This document shows, one piece after another, positions 26,793 through 34,696 of a stretch of DNA of 64,000 bases (the first letter of the stretch is position 1; the number at the start of each line of letters is the position of its first letter). The notes under the pieces are model-generated. The model worked only from the letters and a program-made list of their open reading frames with translations, was not told where the DNA came from and made no database searches. Origin of the DNA: Burkholderiales bacterium. Lineage in GTDB: Bacteria; Pseudomonadota; Gammaproteobacteria; Burkholderiales; Burkholderiaceae_C. Made by a program: the position numbers and the translations under genes. Location: positions 84,692 to 148,691 of the forward strand of contig JAGWTU010000007.1 in the NCBI GenBank assembly GCA_028868825.1, read 5' to 3'.

Positions 26793-28703
26793 ATGCAGTT
26801 CTACAAGAATGGCTTCAGGGGCGGCAACCCGGATGTCCGCGAGGCCGCGCCCAATCGCCGCAACCGCGGCGTCAACGAACCGCTGCCCGAGCAGGTCGAC
26901 GTGCTGATCGCCGGCACCGGGCCGGCCGGCCTGTGCCTGGCGGCGCAGCTGGCGCAGTTCCCCGAGATCGAGACGATGATCGTCGAGCGCATGCCGTGCA
27001 ACATCATCAAGGGCAAGGCCGACGGCATCAACACGCGCACGATGGAGATGTTCCAGGCCTTCGGCTTCGCCGACAAGGTCAAGCGCGAGACCTACTGGGT
27101 GAACCAGACCGCCTTCTGGATGCCCGACCCCGTCAACCCCGGACACATCCAGCGCGTCGGTCGCGTGCAGGACGTGGCCGACGACAGCTCGGAAATGCCG
27201 CACATCCTGATCAACCAGGCGCGGCTGCACGAGCTCTTCCTCGAGGTGATGAAGAACTCGGCTTCGCGCCTCGAGCCCGACTACAACTGGGAGGTCGTGG
27301 GCTTGACGGTCGACTCCACGACCGACGACCACCCGGTGACGGTGACTCTCAAGGACGCCAGCGGCGTGAACTGGTGGGCCACGCGGACGGTGCGGGCGAA
27401 TTACGTCGTCGGCTGCGACGGCGCGCATTCGGCCGTGCGCAAGGCCATCGGCGGCGTGCTGCACGGCGACGCCGCGCACCAGGCCTGGGGCGTGATGGAC
27501 ATCCTCGCCAACACCGATTTCCCGGATGTGCGGCAGAAATGCCTCATCTCGTCGGCCAGCGAAGGCAATGTGCTGATCCTGCCGCGCGAGGGCGGCTACG
27601 TGTTCCGCATGTACGTGGAGCTCGACAAGCTCAGGCCCGACGAGAAGGCGGCGAGCCGCAAGTTCACGCAGGAGGACATGATCGCGGCGGCGAACCGCAT
27701 CATCCGGCCTTACACGCTCGATGTGAAGGAGGTCGTCTGGTGGTCGATCTACGACATCGGGCACAGCATCACCGACAAGTTCGACGACGTGCCCGAGGGC
27801 TCGAGCCGCCATCCCCGCGTCTTCACCGCCGGTGATGCCTGCCACACCCATTCGCCGAAGGCGGGGCAGGGGATGAACGTCTCGATGCAGGACACGTTCA
27901 ATCTCGGCTGGAAGCTCGTCCATGTGCTCCAAGGTCGGGCCGACGCCGGCCTGTTGCGCAGCTATTCCCGGGAGCGGCTGACCGAAGCGAGGCGGCTGGT
28001 CGAGACCGACCATGCATGGGCGCGGATCATGTCGGCGCCAACGACCCAGGCCGAACGGGACGGCACCGAGGAGCCGCGCATCATTCGCCAGTTCAAGCAG
28101 AACCTGGAATTCACGGGCGGCACGGCGGTGAAATACGATCCGTCGCTGCTCGTCGCCGCCGCCACGCACCAGGCGCTCGCGCAGGGGCTGGAGATCGGAC
28201 GCCGATTCCATTCGGCGCCGGTCGTGCGCCTGGCCGACGCCAGGCCGATGCAGCTCGGTCATGCCGCCGAGGCCGACGCGCGCTGGCGCATCTACGCCTT
28301 TGCCGGGAGGGCGGACGGCTCGAACCCAGGTTCGGCGATCCACCGGCTGGCCGACTGGCTGGAGACCGATGCCCGCTCCCCGGTCGTCAGGCACCGGCGC
28401 AAGGACGAGGACATCGATGCGGTGATCGACTTCCGCGCCGTGTTTCAGCAGACCTTCGATCAGCTCGCTTTCGAGAACCTGCCGTCACTGCTCAAGCCCA
28501 AGACGGGCAAGCTGGGCTTGCAGGACTACGAAAAGGTGTTCTGCGTCGATCACAAGGGCGCCGGCGACATCTTCGAGATGCGCGGCATCGACCGCGACAG
28601 CGGATGCATGGTGGTCGTGCGCCCGGACCAGTACATCGCGCATGTCCTGCCGCTGCACGGCTTCGACGAACTGGCAGCGTTCTTCGCCGGCTTCCTGAGG
28701 TGA
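26793..28703 (+). CDS. mobA: FAD-dependent aromatic hydroxylase, 3-hydroxybenzoate 4-monooxygenase-like
   Basis: A 636-residue flavoprotein monooxygenase of the phenol hydroxylase/MobA group. The dinucleotide motif GTGPAG is at residues 41-46, the DG motif lies in YVVGCDGAHSAVRKA, and the second FAD motif is FTAGDACHTHSPKAGQGMN. The C-terminal 180 residues have the thioredoxin-like domain of this group. Length matches MobA of Comamonas (about 639). It would hydroxylate 3-hydroxybenzoate to protocatechuate with NADPH, but phenol or other hydroxybenzoates are possible substrates. The ATG at 26793 follows AAGGAG with eight bases of spacing. No ring-cleavage genes are nearby. Confidence 0.85.
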   Translation: MQFYKNGFRGGNPDVREAAPNRRNRGVNEPLPEQVDVLIAGTGPAGLCLAAQLAQFPEIETMIVERMPCNIIKGKADGINTRTMEMFQAFGFADKVKRETYWVNQTAFWMPDPVNPGHIQRVGRVQDVADDSSEMPHILINQARLHELFLEVMKNSASRLEPDYNWEVVGLTVDSTTDDHPVTVTLKDASGVNWWATRTVRANYVVGCDGAHSAVRKAIGGVLHGDAAHQAWGVMDILANTDFPDVRQKCLISSASEGNVLILPREGGYVFRMYVELDKLRPDEKAASRKFTQEDMIAAANRIIRPYTLDVKEVVWWSIYDIGHSITDKFDDVPEGSSRHPRVFTAGDACHTHSPKAGQGMNVSMQDTFNLGWKLVHVLQGRADAGLLRSYSRERLTEARRLVETDHAWARIMSAPTTQAERDGTEEPRIIRQFKQNLEFTGGTAVKYDPSLLVAAATHQALAQGLEIGRRFHSAPVVRLADARPMQLGHAAEADARWRIYAFAGRADGSNPGSAIHRLADWLETDARSPVVRHRRKDEDIDAVIDFRAVFQQTFDQLAFENLPSLLKPKTGKLGLQDYEKVFCVDHKGAGDIFEMRGIDRDSGCMVVVRPDQYIAHVLPLHGFDELAAFFAGFLR

Positions 28704-28761
28704 TGCGACGGCGCTCGCGCGCGGCGGGCAACGGCAGCGCCCGCCGGCTCGCGGCGCGCCG

Positions 28762-29208
28762 TCAGGAATGGGCGCGCACCCAGGCCGCGAAGCGGGCCGC
28801 GTCCATCGCGCCCGAGGTGCGGGCGACCTCCACGCCTTGCTTGAAGATCGCGATCGTCGGAATGCCCCGGATGCCGTGACGTCTGGCCAGGTCGGGCTCC
28901 TCGTCGGTATTCACCTTCGCGAACCGCCAGCGCGGCTCGAGCTCCTTCGCCACGCGCTCGTACACCGGGGCCATCGTGCGGCAGGGACCGCACCAGGGTG
29001 CCCAGAAGTCCACCACCAGGGGAATCCCGGCATTCGCCAGGTGCCTATCGATCGTCTCCGCCGTCAGGGCCACGGGATGACCGTCGAACAGCGGCTTGCC
29101 GCAGGAGCCGCAGTGCGCCTGGGCGGGATCGCCGCCCGCGGTGCGGTTTTTCTTGTGGCAATGCGGGCAGGCGATCACCGAGGGATCGGCTGCGGTCGGG
29201 TCGTTCAT
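28762..29208 (-). CDS. trxC: thioredoxin 2 (TrxC) with zinc-binding N-terminus
   Basis: A 148-residue thioredoxin. The N-terminal zinc ribbon has CPHC at residues 14-17 and CGSC at 33-36, and the active site WCGPC is at 72-76 within VVDFWAPWCGPCRTMAP. The cis-proline loop is GIRGIPTIAIF. This is the architecture of TrxC, a cytoplasmic thioredoxin linked to oxidative stress in which zinc tunes redox behaviour. The ATG at 29208 lies four bases after GGAGCC. It converges with the monooxygenase gene across 58 bases that include a GC-rich inverted repeat without a T-run. The methyltransferase gene lies 12 bases upstream on the same strand, so the two are likely cotranscribed. Confidence 0.93.
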   Translation of the reverse strand: MNDPTAADPSVIACPHCHKKNRTAGGDPAQAHCGSCGKPLFDGHPVALTAETIDRHLANAGIPLVVDFWAPWCGPCRTMAPVYERVAKELEPRWRFAKVNTDEEPDLARRHGIRGIPTIAIFKQGVEVARTSGAMDAARFAAWVRAHS

Positions 29209-29220
29209 GGAGGGCTCCTT

Positions 29221-29850
29221 TCAAGACTGCTTGCGCGCGACGAGGCCGATGAGCGCCGAGCGGCCGTGGTGCTGCGAGCCCTCGGTCAGCTCGGCCTCGT
29301 ATTCGCGCAGCTCGATGATGTCGAGAGTCTCAAACGCGCTGCGCAGCATCTCGGCGGTGTACAGGTGCGAGAGGATCGGAGGGCCACCGGTCTTGAACTC
29401 CAGTTGCCTGGGCGTGTAGCCCTGCAGGACGATCAATCCGCCCGGCTTGAGCGAGCCGACGATGTGCGCGAAGAGACGTTCGCGCAGCGGCGGATCGGCG
29501 AATTGCACGAAGATGGCAATCACCGCGTCGTAGGTCTCGTCGGGCCATGGCCAGCTGTCGCAATCGGCCACGCTGTAGGCGACCGCAACCCCGGCCTGCG
29601 CGGCGAGAGTCCGCGCCTTGGCGACGCCGATGTCGGCGATGTCGAAGGCTTCCACCTGGAGCCCCTGGCGCGCCAGCCAGACGCTGTTGCGCCCCTCGCC
29701 ATCGGCCACGCACAACACGCGGCCGCCCGGCGCGAGCAACGCGGCCTGCGCGCGCAGGTACTCGTTGGGTTCGCGGCCGAAGATGTAGCCCTCGGTGTCG
29801 AAGCGCCGGTTCCAGGTGGCGGCGGCGTCGGGGAAGGTCGGGTGGTTCAT
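29221..29850 (-). CDS. class I SAM-dependent methyltransferase (TehB-like)
   Basis: A 209-residue methyltransferase. Motif I is GRVLCVADGEGRNSVWLA near residues 43-60, the acidic residue after strand 2 lies in VEAFDIADIGVAKA, and motif II-like YDAVIAIFVQF follows. The N-terminal WNRRFDTEGYIFGREPNEYL is typical of the TehB/thiopurine-type small-molecule methyltransferases annotated for tellurite or thiol substrates. The actual substrate is unknown. It ends 12 bases before trxC on the same strand and begins about 37 bases after the end of the SQR-like flavoprotein, so it may belong to a redox or sulfur-related operon. Confidence 0.85.
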   Translation of the reverse strand: MNHPTFPDAAATWNRRFDTEGYIFGREPNEYLRAQAALLAPGGRVLCVADGEGRNSVWLARQGLQVEAFDIADIGVAKARTLAAQAGVAVAYSVADCDSWPWPDETYDAVIAIFVQFADPPLRERLFAHIVGSLKPGGLIVLQGYTPRQLEFKTGGPPILSHLYTAEMLRSAFETLDIIELREYEAELTEGSQHHGRSALIGLVARKQS

Positions 29851-29887
29851 GTCGGCGTGGCCTCGGCAGTCGGGATGGGCGCGGATG

Positions 29888-31033
29888 CTAGCGATACCGG
29901 CGCAGGTAGTTCCACTCGAATCCGCGCTTGGCCCAGTGCAGCAGCCGCGACGCCGGCAGCAGCCCGTTGTGCCGCGGCGTGCGCCAGATCAGCGTGCCGC
30001 GGTCGAGCGCGTCGACGATGCACACCAGCTCGATCTTGAACGTCGCCTGCGCAGGCCTGCCGGCGAGGTCGCCGAGCGCATTGGCCGCGGCGGCCACCGC
30101 CTGCAGATCGGCCATGTGGGCCTGCTTGGGCATCCAGTCGGGGCCCGGAAAACTCCCCGCGTCGCCGACGACGTAGACGCGTTGGCGCCCCGGCACGCGG
30201 CCATGCGCGTCGGCCTGCAGCAGGCCGCCCGGCGATCGCGGCAGGCTCGTCGCATCGAACCAGGCGTTGCCCGTCATGCCGGGCATGAACAGGATCAGGT
30301 CGGCGGCGAATTCGCCGCCCGCGGTCACCACCTTGCCGGCTTCGAAGCGCTCGATCTTGTGGCCCAGATGCGTGCGCACGCCGCGCCGCGCCATCTCGGC
30401 CAGCAGGTGCTGCACCGCCTGGGGCCCGAGGCGGTTGCCGGGCTCGGCCGAGGGGTTGAAGAAACAGAGCTCGAAGCGCTCGCGCCGCCCTTCGCGGCGC
30501 AGCTGCGCGTCGATGCCGAACAGGAACTCGAACATCGGCCCGCCGCGCACCGCCGTCGGCTCGTTCGGGTTGCCGGCGAAGCCGACGGCGATGGTGCCGC
30601 CCTGCATCTCGCGCAGGCGCTCGCGGATGCGCTCGGCCGCCGCGATGCCCTCGCAGGGCGTGATCGCGTGTTCGATGCCGGGCAGCTTCTTGATGAAGCG
30701 CCCGCCGGTGGCGATGACGAGCGCGTCGTTGACGACGTCGGCTCCGCTCGTGTGCACGACGCGGTCGTCGTCGCTCAGTCCGGTGACCTCGGCGGCGACG
30801 AAACGCACGCGCTGGCGGCGCAGGAAGTTCTGCAGCGGCACGATCAGGTCCTCGCGCGTGCGCAGCCCGCTCGGGATCCAGATGATGCCGGGCAGGTAAT
30901 GCAGTTCGGCGCGCGGTGCGACCAGCGTGATCTCGGCCCGGGCGTCGCGCCGGCGCAGTTCGCGGATCGTCGACAGCGCGGCGAATCCGGCACCGAGCAC
31001 GCAGATGCGCGCGCTCCCGGACGGGGCGCTCAC
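29888..31033 (-). CDS. FAD-dependent pyridine nucleotide-disulfide/sulfide:quinone oxidoreductase-like protein
   Basis: A 381-residue flavoprotein. The FAD motif GAGFAA is at residues 14-19 within ICVLGAGFAALSTI. LHYLPGIIWIPSGLR, the region around ITPCEGIAAAE, and VYVVGDAGSFPG (second FAD motif) match the SQR/flavocytochrome c sulfide dehydrogenase family. One cysteine lies in TPCEG, but the three-cysteine pattern of bona fide SQR is not complete, so another electron donor is possible. The start is a GTG at 31033 that overlaps the cydX stop as GTGA, so it is translationally coupled to the bd-oxidase operon and probably feeds or protects the quinone pool. Confidence 0.75.
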   Translation of the reverse strand: MSAPSGSARICVLGAGFAALSTIRELRRRDARAEITLVAPRAELHYLPGIIWIPSGLRTREDLIVPLQNFLRRQRVRFVAAEVTGLSDDDRVVHTSGADVVNDALVIATGGRFIKKLPGIEHAITPCEGIAAAERIRERLREMQGGTIAVGFAGNPNEPTAVRGGPMFEFLFGIDAQLRREGRRERFELCFFNPSAEPGNRLGPQAVQHLLAEMARRGVRTHLGHKIERFEAGKVVTAGGEFAADLILFMPGMTGNAWFDATSLPRSPGGLLQADAHGRVPGRQRVYVVGDAGSFPGPDWMPKQAHMADLQAVAAAANALGDLAGRPAQATFKIELVCIVDALDRGTLIWRTPRHNGLLPASRLLHWAKRGFEWNYLRRYR

Positions 31034-31155
31034 GCTGGCCCCCCGTCGTCGCCCGCGGCCTGGCTGCGGCCGGCCTCGTTCTCGCCCCACATCGCGTTCA
31101 GGATCGCCAGCAGGACGGCGAAGCCGACGCCCAGGACCCAGGCGAAATACCACAT
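31030..31155 (-). CDS. cydX: cytochrome bd oxidase small subunit CydX
   Basis: A 41-residue membrane peptide starting MWYFAWVLGVGFAVLLAILN and continuing AMWGENE, the diagnostic CydX/YbgT sequence. One transmembrane helix spans residues 3-22. CydX stabilises the CydAB haems. AAGGAG lies eight bases before the ATG. The C-terminal tail, rich in Gly, Asp and Ala, is of variable type. Its stop overlaps the GTG start of the flavoprotein gene. It lies 171 bases after cydB, an unusually long gap for this operon. Confidence 0.93.
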   Translation of the reverse strand: MWYFAWVLGVGFAVLLAILNAMWGENEAGRSQAAGDDGGPA

Positions 31156-31168
31156 GCGCAATTCTCCT

Positions 31169-31243
31169 TCAGGTGTGCTTGTCGTCGCCGACGATGATGC
31201 GCGTGTCGCTCGCGTAGCGGTGCGGCGGGATCTCGAGATTCAT
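31169..31243 (-). CDS. possible 24-residue ORF between cydB and cydX
   Basis: MNLEIPPHRYASDTRIIVGD plus four residues ends just before the cydX ribosome-binding site. It partly fills the otherwise unexplained cydB-cydX gap. There is no clear ribosome-binding site and the peptide is not recognised, so it may be chance. Confidence 0.2.
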   Translation of the reverse strand: MNLEIPPHRYASDTRIIVGDDKHT

Positions 31244-31326
31244 CGATGCCGGCATGCAGGGTGAGGCAGGATCCGGTCCATGATCGCATTGCCGGGGGGT
31301 GGGGTGCGAAGTCGGTGGCCCGCACA

Positions 31327-32469
31327 TCAGTAGGCGGTGTGTTCGTTGGCGCGGATCTGCGCCAGCGTGACCTTGCCGCGCATCACGCGGTAGGCCCACG
31401 ACGTGTAGAAGACGATCAGGGGCATGAAGATCAGCGTGGCCCAGAACATCAGCGCCAGTGTCAGGTGGCTCGAGACGCTGTCCCAGACGGTGAGGCTGGC
31501 GTCGGGCATGCTCGACGACGGCATCACGAACGGGAACATCGAAGCGCCGGCGGTGCCGATGACGCCGGTGATGGCCAGCGCCGAGGCGACGAAAGCGGTC
31601 AGCGTGTGGCGCCGCGCCACCAGTGCCGCCGCCGCCAGCGCGCCGCCGACGCCGAGCGCCGGCAGCAGCCACAGCAGCGGCGCGCGGCCGTAGTTGGCGA
31701 ACCAGGCGTCGGCGCTGCGCACGACGGTCTTGGCGAGCGGATCGGCGGCGGCGCCGGGGTCCATCGCCGAGGTGATCGCGTAGCCCTGGATCGATCCCAG
31801 CCGCAGCCAGATGCCGGCGGCGACGAAGGCCACCGCCATCACCAGCGCGGCGCCGACCGCGCCGCGCATGGCGCGCTGCTGGATCTGTCCCTCGGTGCGG
31901 TGCGCGAGGTAGGTTCCGCCGTGCATCGTGATCATCGCGCTGCTGACGACGCCGGCGAGCAGGCCGAACGGGTTCAGCAGTTGCCAGAAGCTGCCGGTGT
32001 AGGTCGACACCAGGCGATCGTCGAAACCGAAGGGCACGCCCTGCAGCAGGTTGCCGAAGGCGACGCCGAAGATCAGCGGCGGCACGGCGCCGCCGATGAA
32101 CAGGCCCCAGTCCCAGGTGCTGCGCCAGGCGGGGTGGTGGATCTTGCTGCGGTAGTCGAAACCCACGGGCCTGAAGAACAGCGCCCAGAGCACGGCCAGC
32201 ATGGCCCAGTAGAAGCCGCTGAAGGCGGTGGCGTAGACGAGCGGCCAGGCGGCGAAGATCGCGCCGCCGCCGGTGATGAACCAGACCTGGTTGCCGTCCC
32301 AATGCGGGCCGACGGTGTTGATGACGACGCGGCGCTCGTCGTCGCCGCGGCCGACGAAGGGCAGCAGCGTGCCCACGCCCATGTCGTGGCCGTCCATGAC
32401 GGCGAATCCCACCAGCAGCACGCCGACGAGCAGCCACCAGATCAGCTTGAGGGTCGAATAGTCGAGCAT
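31327..32469 (-). CDS. cydB: cytochrome bd ubiquinol oxidase subunit II
   Basis: A 380-residue membrane protein with about eight or nine helices. The N-terminal LIWWLLVGVLLVGFAVMDGHD and the following GVGTLLPF are diagnostic of CydB, as is GPHWDGNQVWFITGGGAIFAA. It pairs with CydA in the inner membrane to oxidise quinol and reduce oxygen with high affinity. It starts nine bases after the cydA stop. The C-terminus (YRVMRGKVTLAQIRANEHTAY) matches the family. Confidence 0.97.
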   Translation of the reverse strand: MLDYSTLKLIWWLLVGVLLVGFAVMDGHDMGVGTLLPFVGRGDDERRVVINTVGPHWDGNQVWFITGGGAIFAAWPLVYATAFSGFYWAMLAVLWALFFRPVGFDYRSKIHHPAWRSTWDWGLFIGGAVPPLIFGVAFGNLLQGVPFGFDDRLVSTYTGSFWQLLNPFGLLAGVVSSAMITMHGGTYLAHRTEGQIQQRAMRGAVGAALVMAVAFVAAGIWLRLGSIQGYAITSAMDPGAAADPLAKTVVRSADAWFANYGRAPLLWLLPALGVGGALAAAALVARRHTLTAFVASALAITGVIGTAGASMFPFVMPSSSMPDASLTVWDSVSSHLTLALMFWATLIFMPLIVFYTSWAYRVMRGKVTLAQIRANEHTAY

Positions 32470-32478
32470 CGTGCGTCC

Positions 32479-34050
32479 TCAGGCCGGCGTCGAGGCGGCG
32501 CCATGCGCGGCCTCCTGGTCGTAGCGCCCGGTGCCCAGGCTGCCGGGCCCCTGGCGCGCGAACTTGATCATCAGGAACATCTCGACGACGAGCAGCAGCG
32601 TGTAGAAGCCGACGAAGCCGGCGAGCGAGCCGTACAGATTGGACGTCGCCAGCGTCGACACGCTCAGATTCGTCGGCAGCACGCCGTAGATGGTCCAGGG
32701 CTGGCGGCCGTACTCGGCCACGACCCAGCCGAGTTCGGCGGCAATCCAGGGAGCCGGCAGCATCCACAGCGCCCAGCGCAGCAGCCAGCGCTGGCGCCCG
32801 CAGCGGCCGCGCAGCGTGGACCAGAACGCGAGCGCGAACAGCGCCAGCATCGCGAAGCCCAGCGCGACCATGATGCGGAAGCTCCAGAACATCGGCGCGA
32901 CGCGCGGGATCGTGTCGGCGGCGGCGCGGTCGATCATCGCGGGCGTCGCCTGGCGCACGTCGGCGACGTATTTCTCGAGCAGCAGGCCGAAGCCGAGGTC
33001 GTCCTTGCTGCGCTCGAATTCGGCGCGCGCCTGCGCGTCGCCGCGGTCGCGGCGCAGCGCCTGCAGCGCGGTGACGGCGCCGATGCCGCGCACGATGCGC
33101 TCGCGGTTGCGGGCCTCGATCTCGACGATGCCGGGGATCTGCCGCGTCAGCGAGCGCGTGCCGATCAGCCCCATCAGCCAGGGCACGCTGACCTCCCAGT
33201 CGTTGCGCTGGTGTGCCGAGTCGATGCCGGCGATGAGCTTGAGCGAGGCCGGTGCCGGCTCGGTGTGCCACATCGCCTCGAGCGCGGCCATCTTGGTCTG
33301 CTGTGCCTCGCCCACGGTGTAGCCCGATTCGTCGCCGAGCACGATCACGCTGAGCGCCGAGGCCAGGCCGAAGGCCGCCGCGACGCGAAAGCTGCGGCGG
33401 GCGAATTCGACGTTGCGCCCGCGCAGCAGATACCCGCTCGAGATCGCGAGCATGAACATCGCGCCGGTGACATAGCCGGCCGAGACGGTGTGGACGAACT
33501 TGGCCTGGGCATCGGGGTTGAAGACGACGGCCCAGAAGTCGGTCAGCTCCATGCGCATCGTCTGCTCGTTGAACGCGGCCCCGACCGGGTTCTGCATCCA
33601 GCCGTTGGCGATCAGGATCCACAGCGCCGACAGGTTGGTGCCCACCGCCATCAGCAGCGTCACCAGCAGGTGCCTGGGGCGCGAGAGGCGGTCCCAGCCG
33701 AAGAAGAACAGGCCGATGAAGGTGCTCTCGAGGAAAAAGGCCATCAGCCCCTCGATCGCCAGCGGCGCGCCGAAGATGTCGCCGACGTAATGCGAGTAAT
33801 AGGCCCAATTGGTGCCGAACTGGAATTCGAGCGTGATGCCGGTCGTCACGCCGAGGGCGAAATTGATGCCGAAGAGCTTGCCCCAGTAGCGCGTCATGTC
33901 CTTCCAGACGACCTGCCCGGTCATCACGTAGACGCTCTCCATGATCACGAGCAGCCAGACCATGCCCAGCGTCAGGGGCACGAACAGGAAGTGGTACAGC
34001 GCGGTGGTGGCGAACTGCAGCCGCGAGAGATCGACGAGCGACGGCGCCAT
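32479..34050 (-). CDS. cydA: cytochrome bd ubiquinol oxidase subunit I
   Basis: A 523-residue protein with about nine transmembrane helices. SRLQFATTALYHFLFVPLTL carries the conserved His20 equivalent to the haem b595/d ligand, and GDESGYTVGEAQQTKMAALE is the quinol-binding Q-loop start. The Q-loop length, with total length near 520, fits the long-Q-loop (Escherichia-type) subclass. The ATG at 34050 overlaps the cydP stop (TGATG), so translation is coupled. It oxidises ubiquinol at low oxygen. A candidate FNR/Anr site lies upstream of cydP. Confidence 0.97.
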   Translation of the reverse strand: MAPSLVDLSRLQFATTALYHFLFVPLTLGMVWLLVIMESVYVMTGQVVWKDMTRYWGKLFGINFALGVTTGITLEFQFGTNWAYYSHYVGDIFGAPLAIEGLMAFFLESTFIGLFFFGWDRLSRPRHLLVTLLMAVGTNLSALWILIANGWMQNPVGAAFNEQTMRMELTDFWAVVFNPDAQAKFVHTVSAGYVTGAMFMLAISSGYLLRGRNVEFARRSFRVAAAFGLASALSVIVLGDESGYTVGEAQQTKMAALEAMWHTEPAPASLKLIAGIDSAHQRNDWEVSVPWLMGLIGTRSLTRQIPGIVEIEARNRERIVRGIGAVTALQALRRDRGDAQARAEFERSKDDLGFGLLLEKYVADVRQATPAMIDRAAADTIPRVAPMFWSFRIMVALGFAMLALFALAFWSTLRGRCGRQRWLLRWALWMLPAPWIAAELGWVVAEYGRQPWTIYGVLPTNLSVSTLATSNLYGSLAGFVGFYTLLLVVEMFLMIKFARQGPGSLGTGRYDQEAAHGAASTPA

Positions 34051-34235
34051 CACGGGCGCACTCCCGTCGCCGCGGCGGGCGCGGGCTGCGCGAGGAGATG
34101 GGCCGCCGCGAGGTCGGCATCGACGTCGACGCCATCGGCGCGGACGAAGACCAGCCACAGCGCCGCGAGCAAGGCCAGCTTGATCGTGACGATGAGCGCG
34201 AGGTGGCGTGCGAGAGGGTGGGCGTGACGGGTCAT
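34050..34235 (-). CDS. cydP: CydP, small subunit-like protein upstream of cydA
   Basis: A 61-residue protein: basic start MTRHAHPLARH, one transmembrane helix (about residues 11-31, LALIVTIKLALLAALWLVFV), then an Ala/Asp-rich tail. This size, position directly before cydA and the KLALLAALW segment match the cytochrome oxidase small subunit CydP described in betaproteobacteria and Neisseria. AGGAAGG lies just before the ATG, and its stop overlaps the cydA start. Its role is thought to be oxidase assembly or stability. Confidence 0.85.
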   Translation of the reverse strand: MTRHAHPLARHLALIVTIKLALLAALWLVFVRADGVDVDADLAAAHLLAQPAPAAATGVRP

Positions 34236-34283
34236 GGCCTTCCTGTATCAAGACGCGTGCCAGCATCGGTGCTGGTGGTCAAG

Positions 34284-34297
34284 ATGATGGGAATCAA
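34284..34297 (-). promoter_or_regulatory. FNR/Anr-type box upstream of cydPABX
   Basis: ATGATGGGAATCAA matches the FNR consensus TTGAT-N4-ATCAA at nine of ten defined positions. It is 49 bases upstream of the cydP start codon, a plausible activator position, and fits microaerobic induction of a bd oxidase. Confidence 0.6.
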
Positions 34298-34412
34298 GGA
34301 CTTGCGCTCGACCCGGTGCGCGATGGCAGGTCCGCCGGCTGCCCGAACTGCCATCTCTGGCAGGCGTCGGTGTGCCACGGCCGAGGTGCGCCCGGCGCTG
34401 GTCGGCGCTGCC

Positions 34413-34426
34413 TTAACGCAGATCAA
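34413..34426 (+). promoter_or_regulatory. weaker FNR-like box upstream of the DUF3149 gene
   Basis: TTAACGCAGATCAA has a perfect ATCAA half and a 3-of-5 TTGAT half, with the correct 4-base spacing. It is 58 bases before the DUF3149 ATG. This may be chance. Confidence 0.3.
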
Positions 34427-34484
34427 CGACAAGCGGCTGCTGCGCGCGCTCAATGCAGATGTCGCCTTTTTTGGGGAGCCAAAG

Positions 34485-34637
34485 ATGCATGCACTGAACG
34501 ATCTCTTCACGTCGGACGTCGGCCTCATGACCGTCGTGGGCATCGCCTTCATGCTCGGCATGGGCGTGTTCTTCGTGCGCTACTTCATCAAGCACATGCA
34601 TGAAGACGAGGCCCGGGCGCGGGCCGCGAAGCGCTGA
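34485..34637 (+). CDS. DUF3149 small membrane protein
   Basis: A 50-residue protein: MHALNDLFTSDVGLMTVVGI then AFMLGMGVFFVRYFIKHMHEDE. One transmembrane helix (about residues 14-34) is followed by a charged cytoplasmic tail. The pattern DLF-DVGLM-x-FMLGMG-FF-RYF-KHM is the DUF3149 signature, a betaproteobacterial family of unknown function. GGGGAG lies eight bases before the ATG. It is divergent from cydP, and the shared 249-base region carries two FNR-like boxes. A role linked to respiration is therefore suggested by position only. Confidence 0.85.
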   Translation: MHALNDLFTSDVGLMTVVGIAFMLGMGVFFVRYFIKHMHEDEARARAAKR

Positions 34638-34696
34638 TGGGCTGAAGCGTATGTGCGCGCATGCGCCGGAGGCGTCGTGCGCTCCGGCCGCGCCTC

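Noticed and set aside
28704..28761. GC-rich inverted repeat between mobA and trxC as a terminator
   Set aside because: The arms GGCGGGC/GCCCGCC are visible, but there is no T-run on either side, so I do not call a rho-independent terminator.
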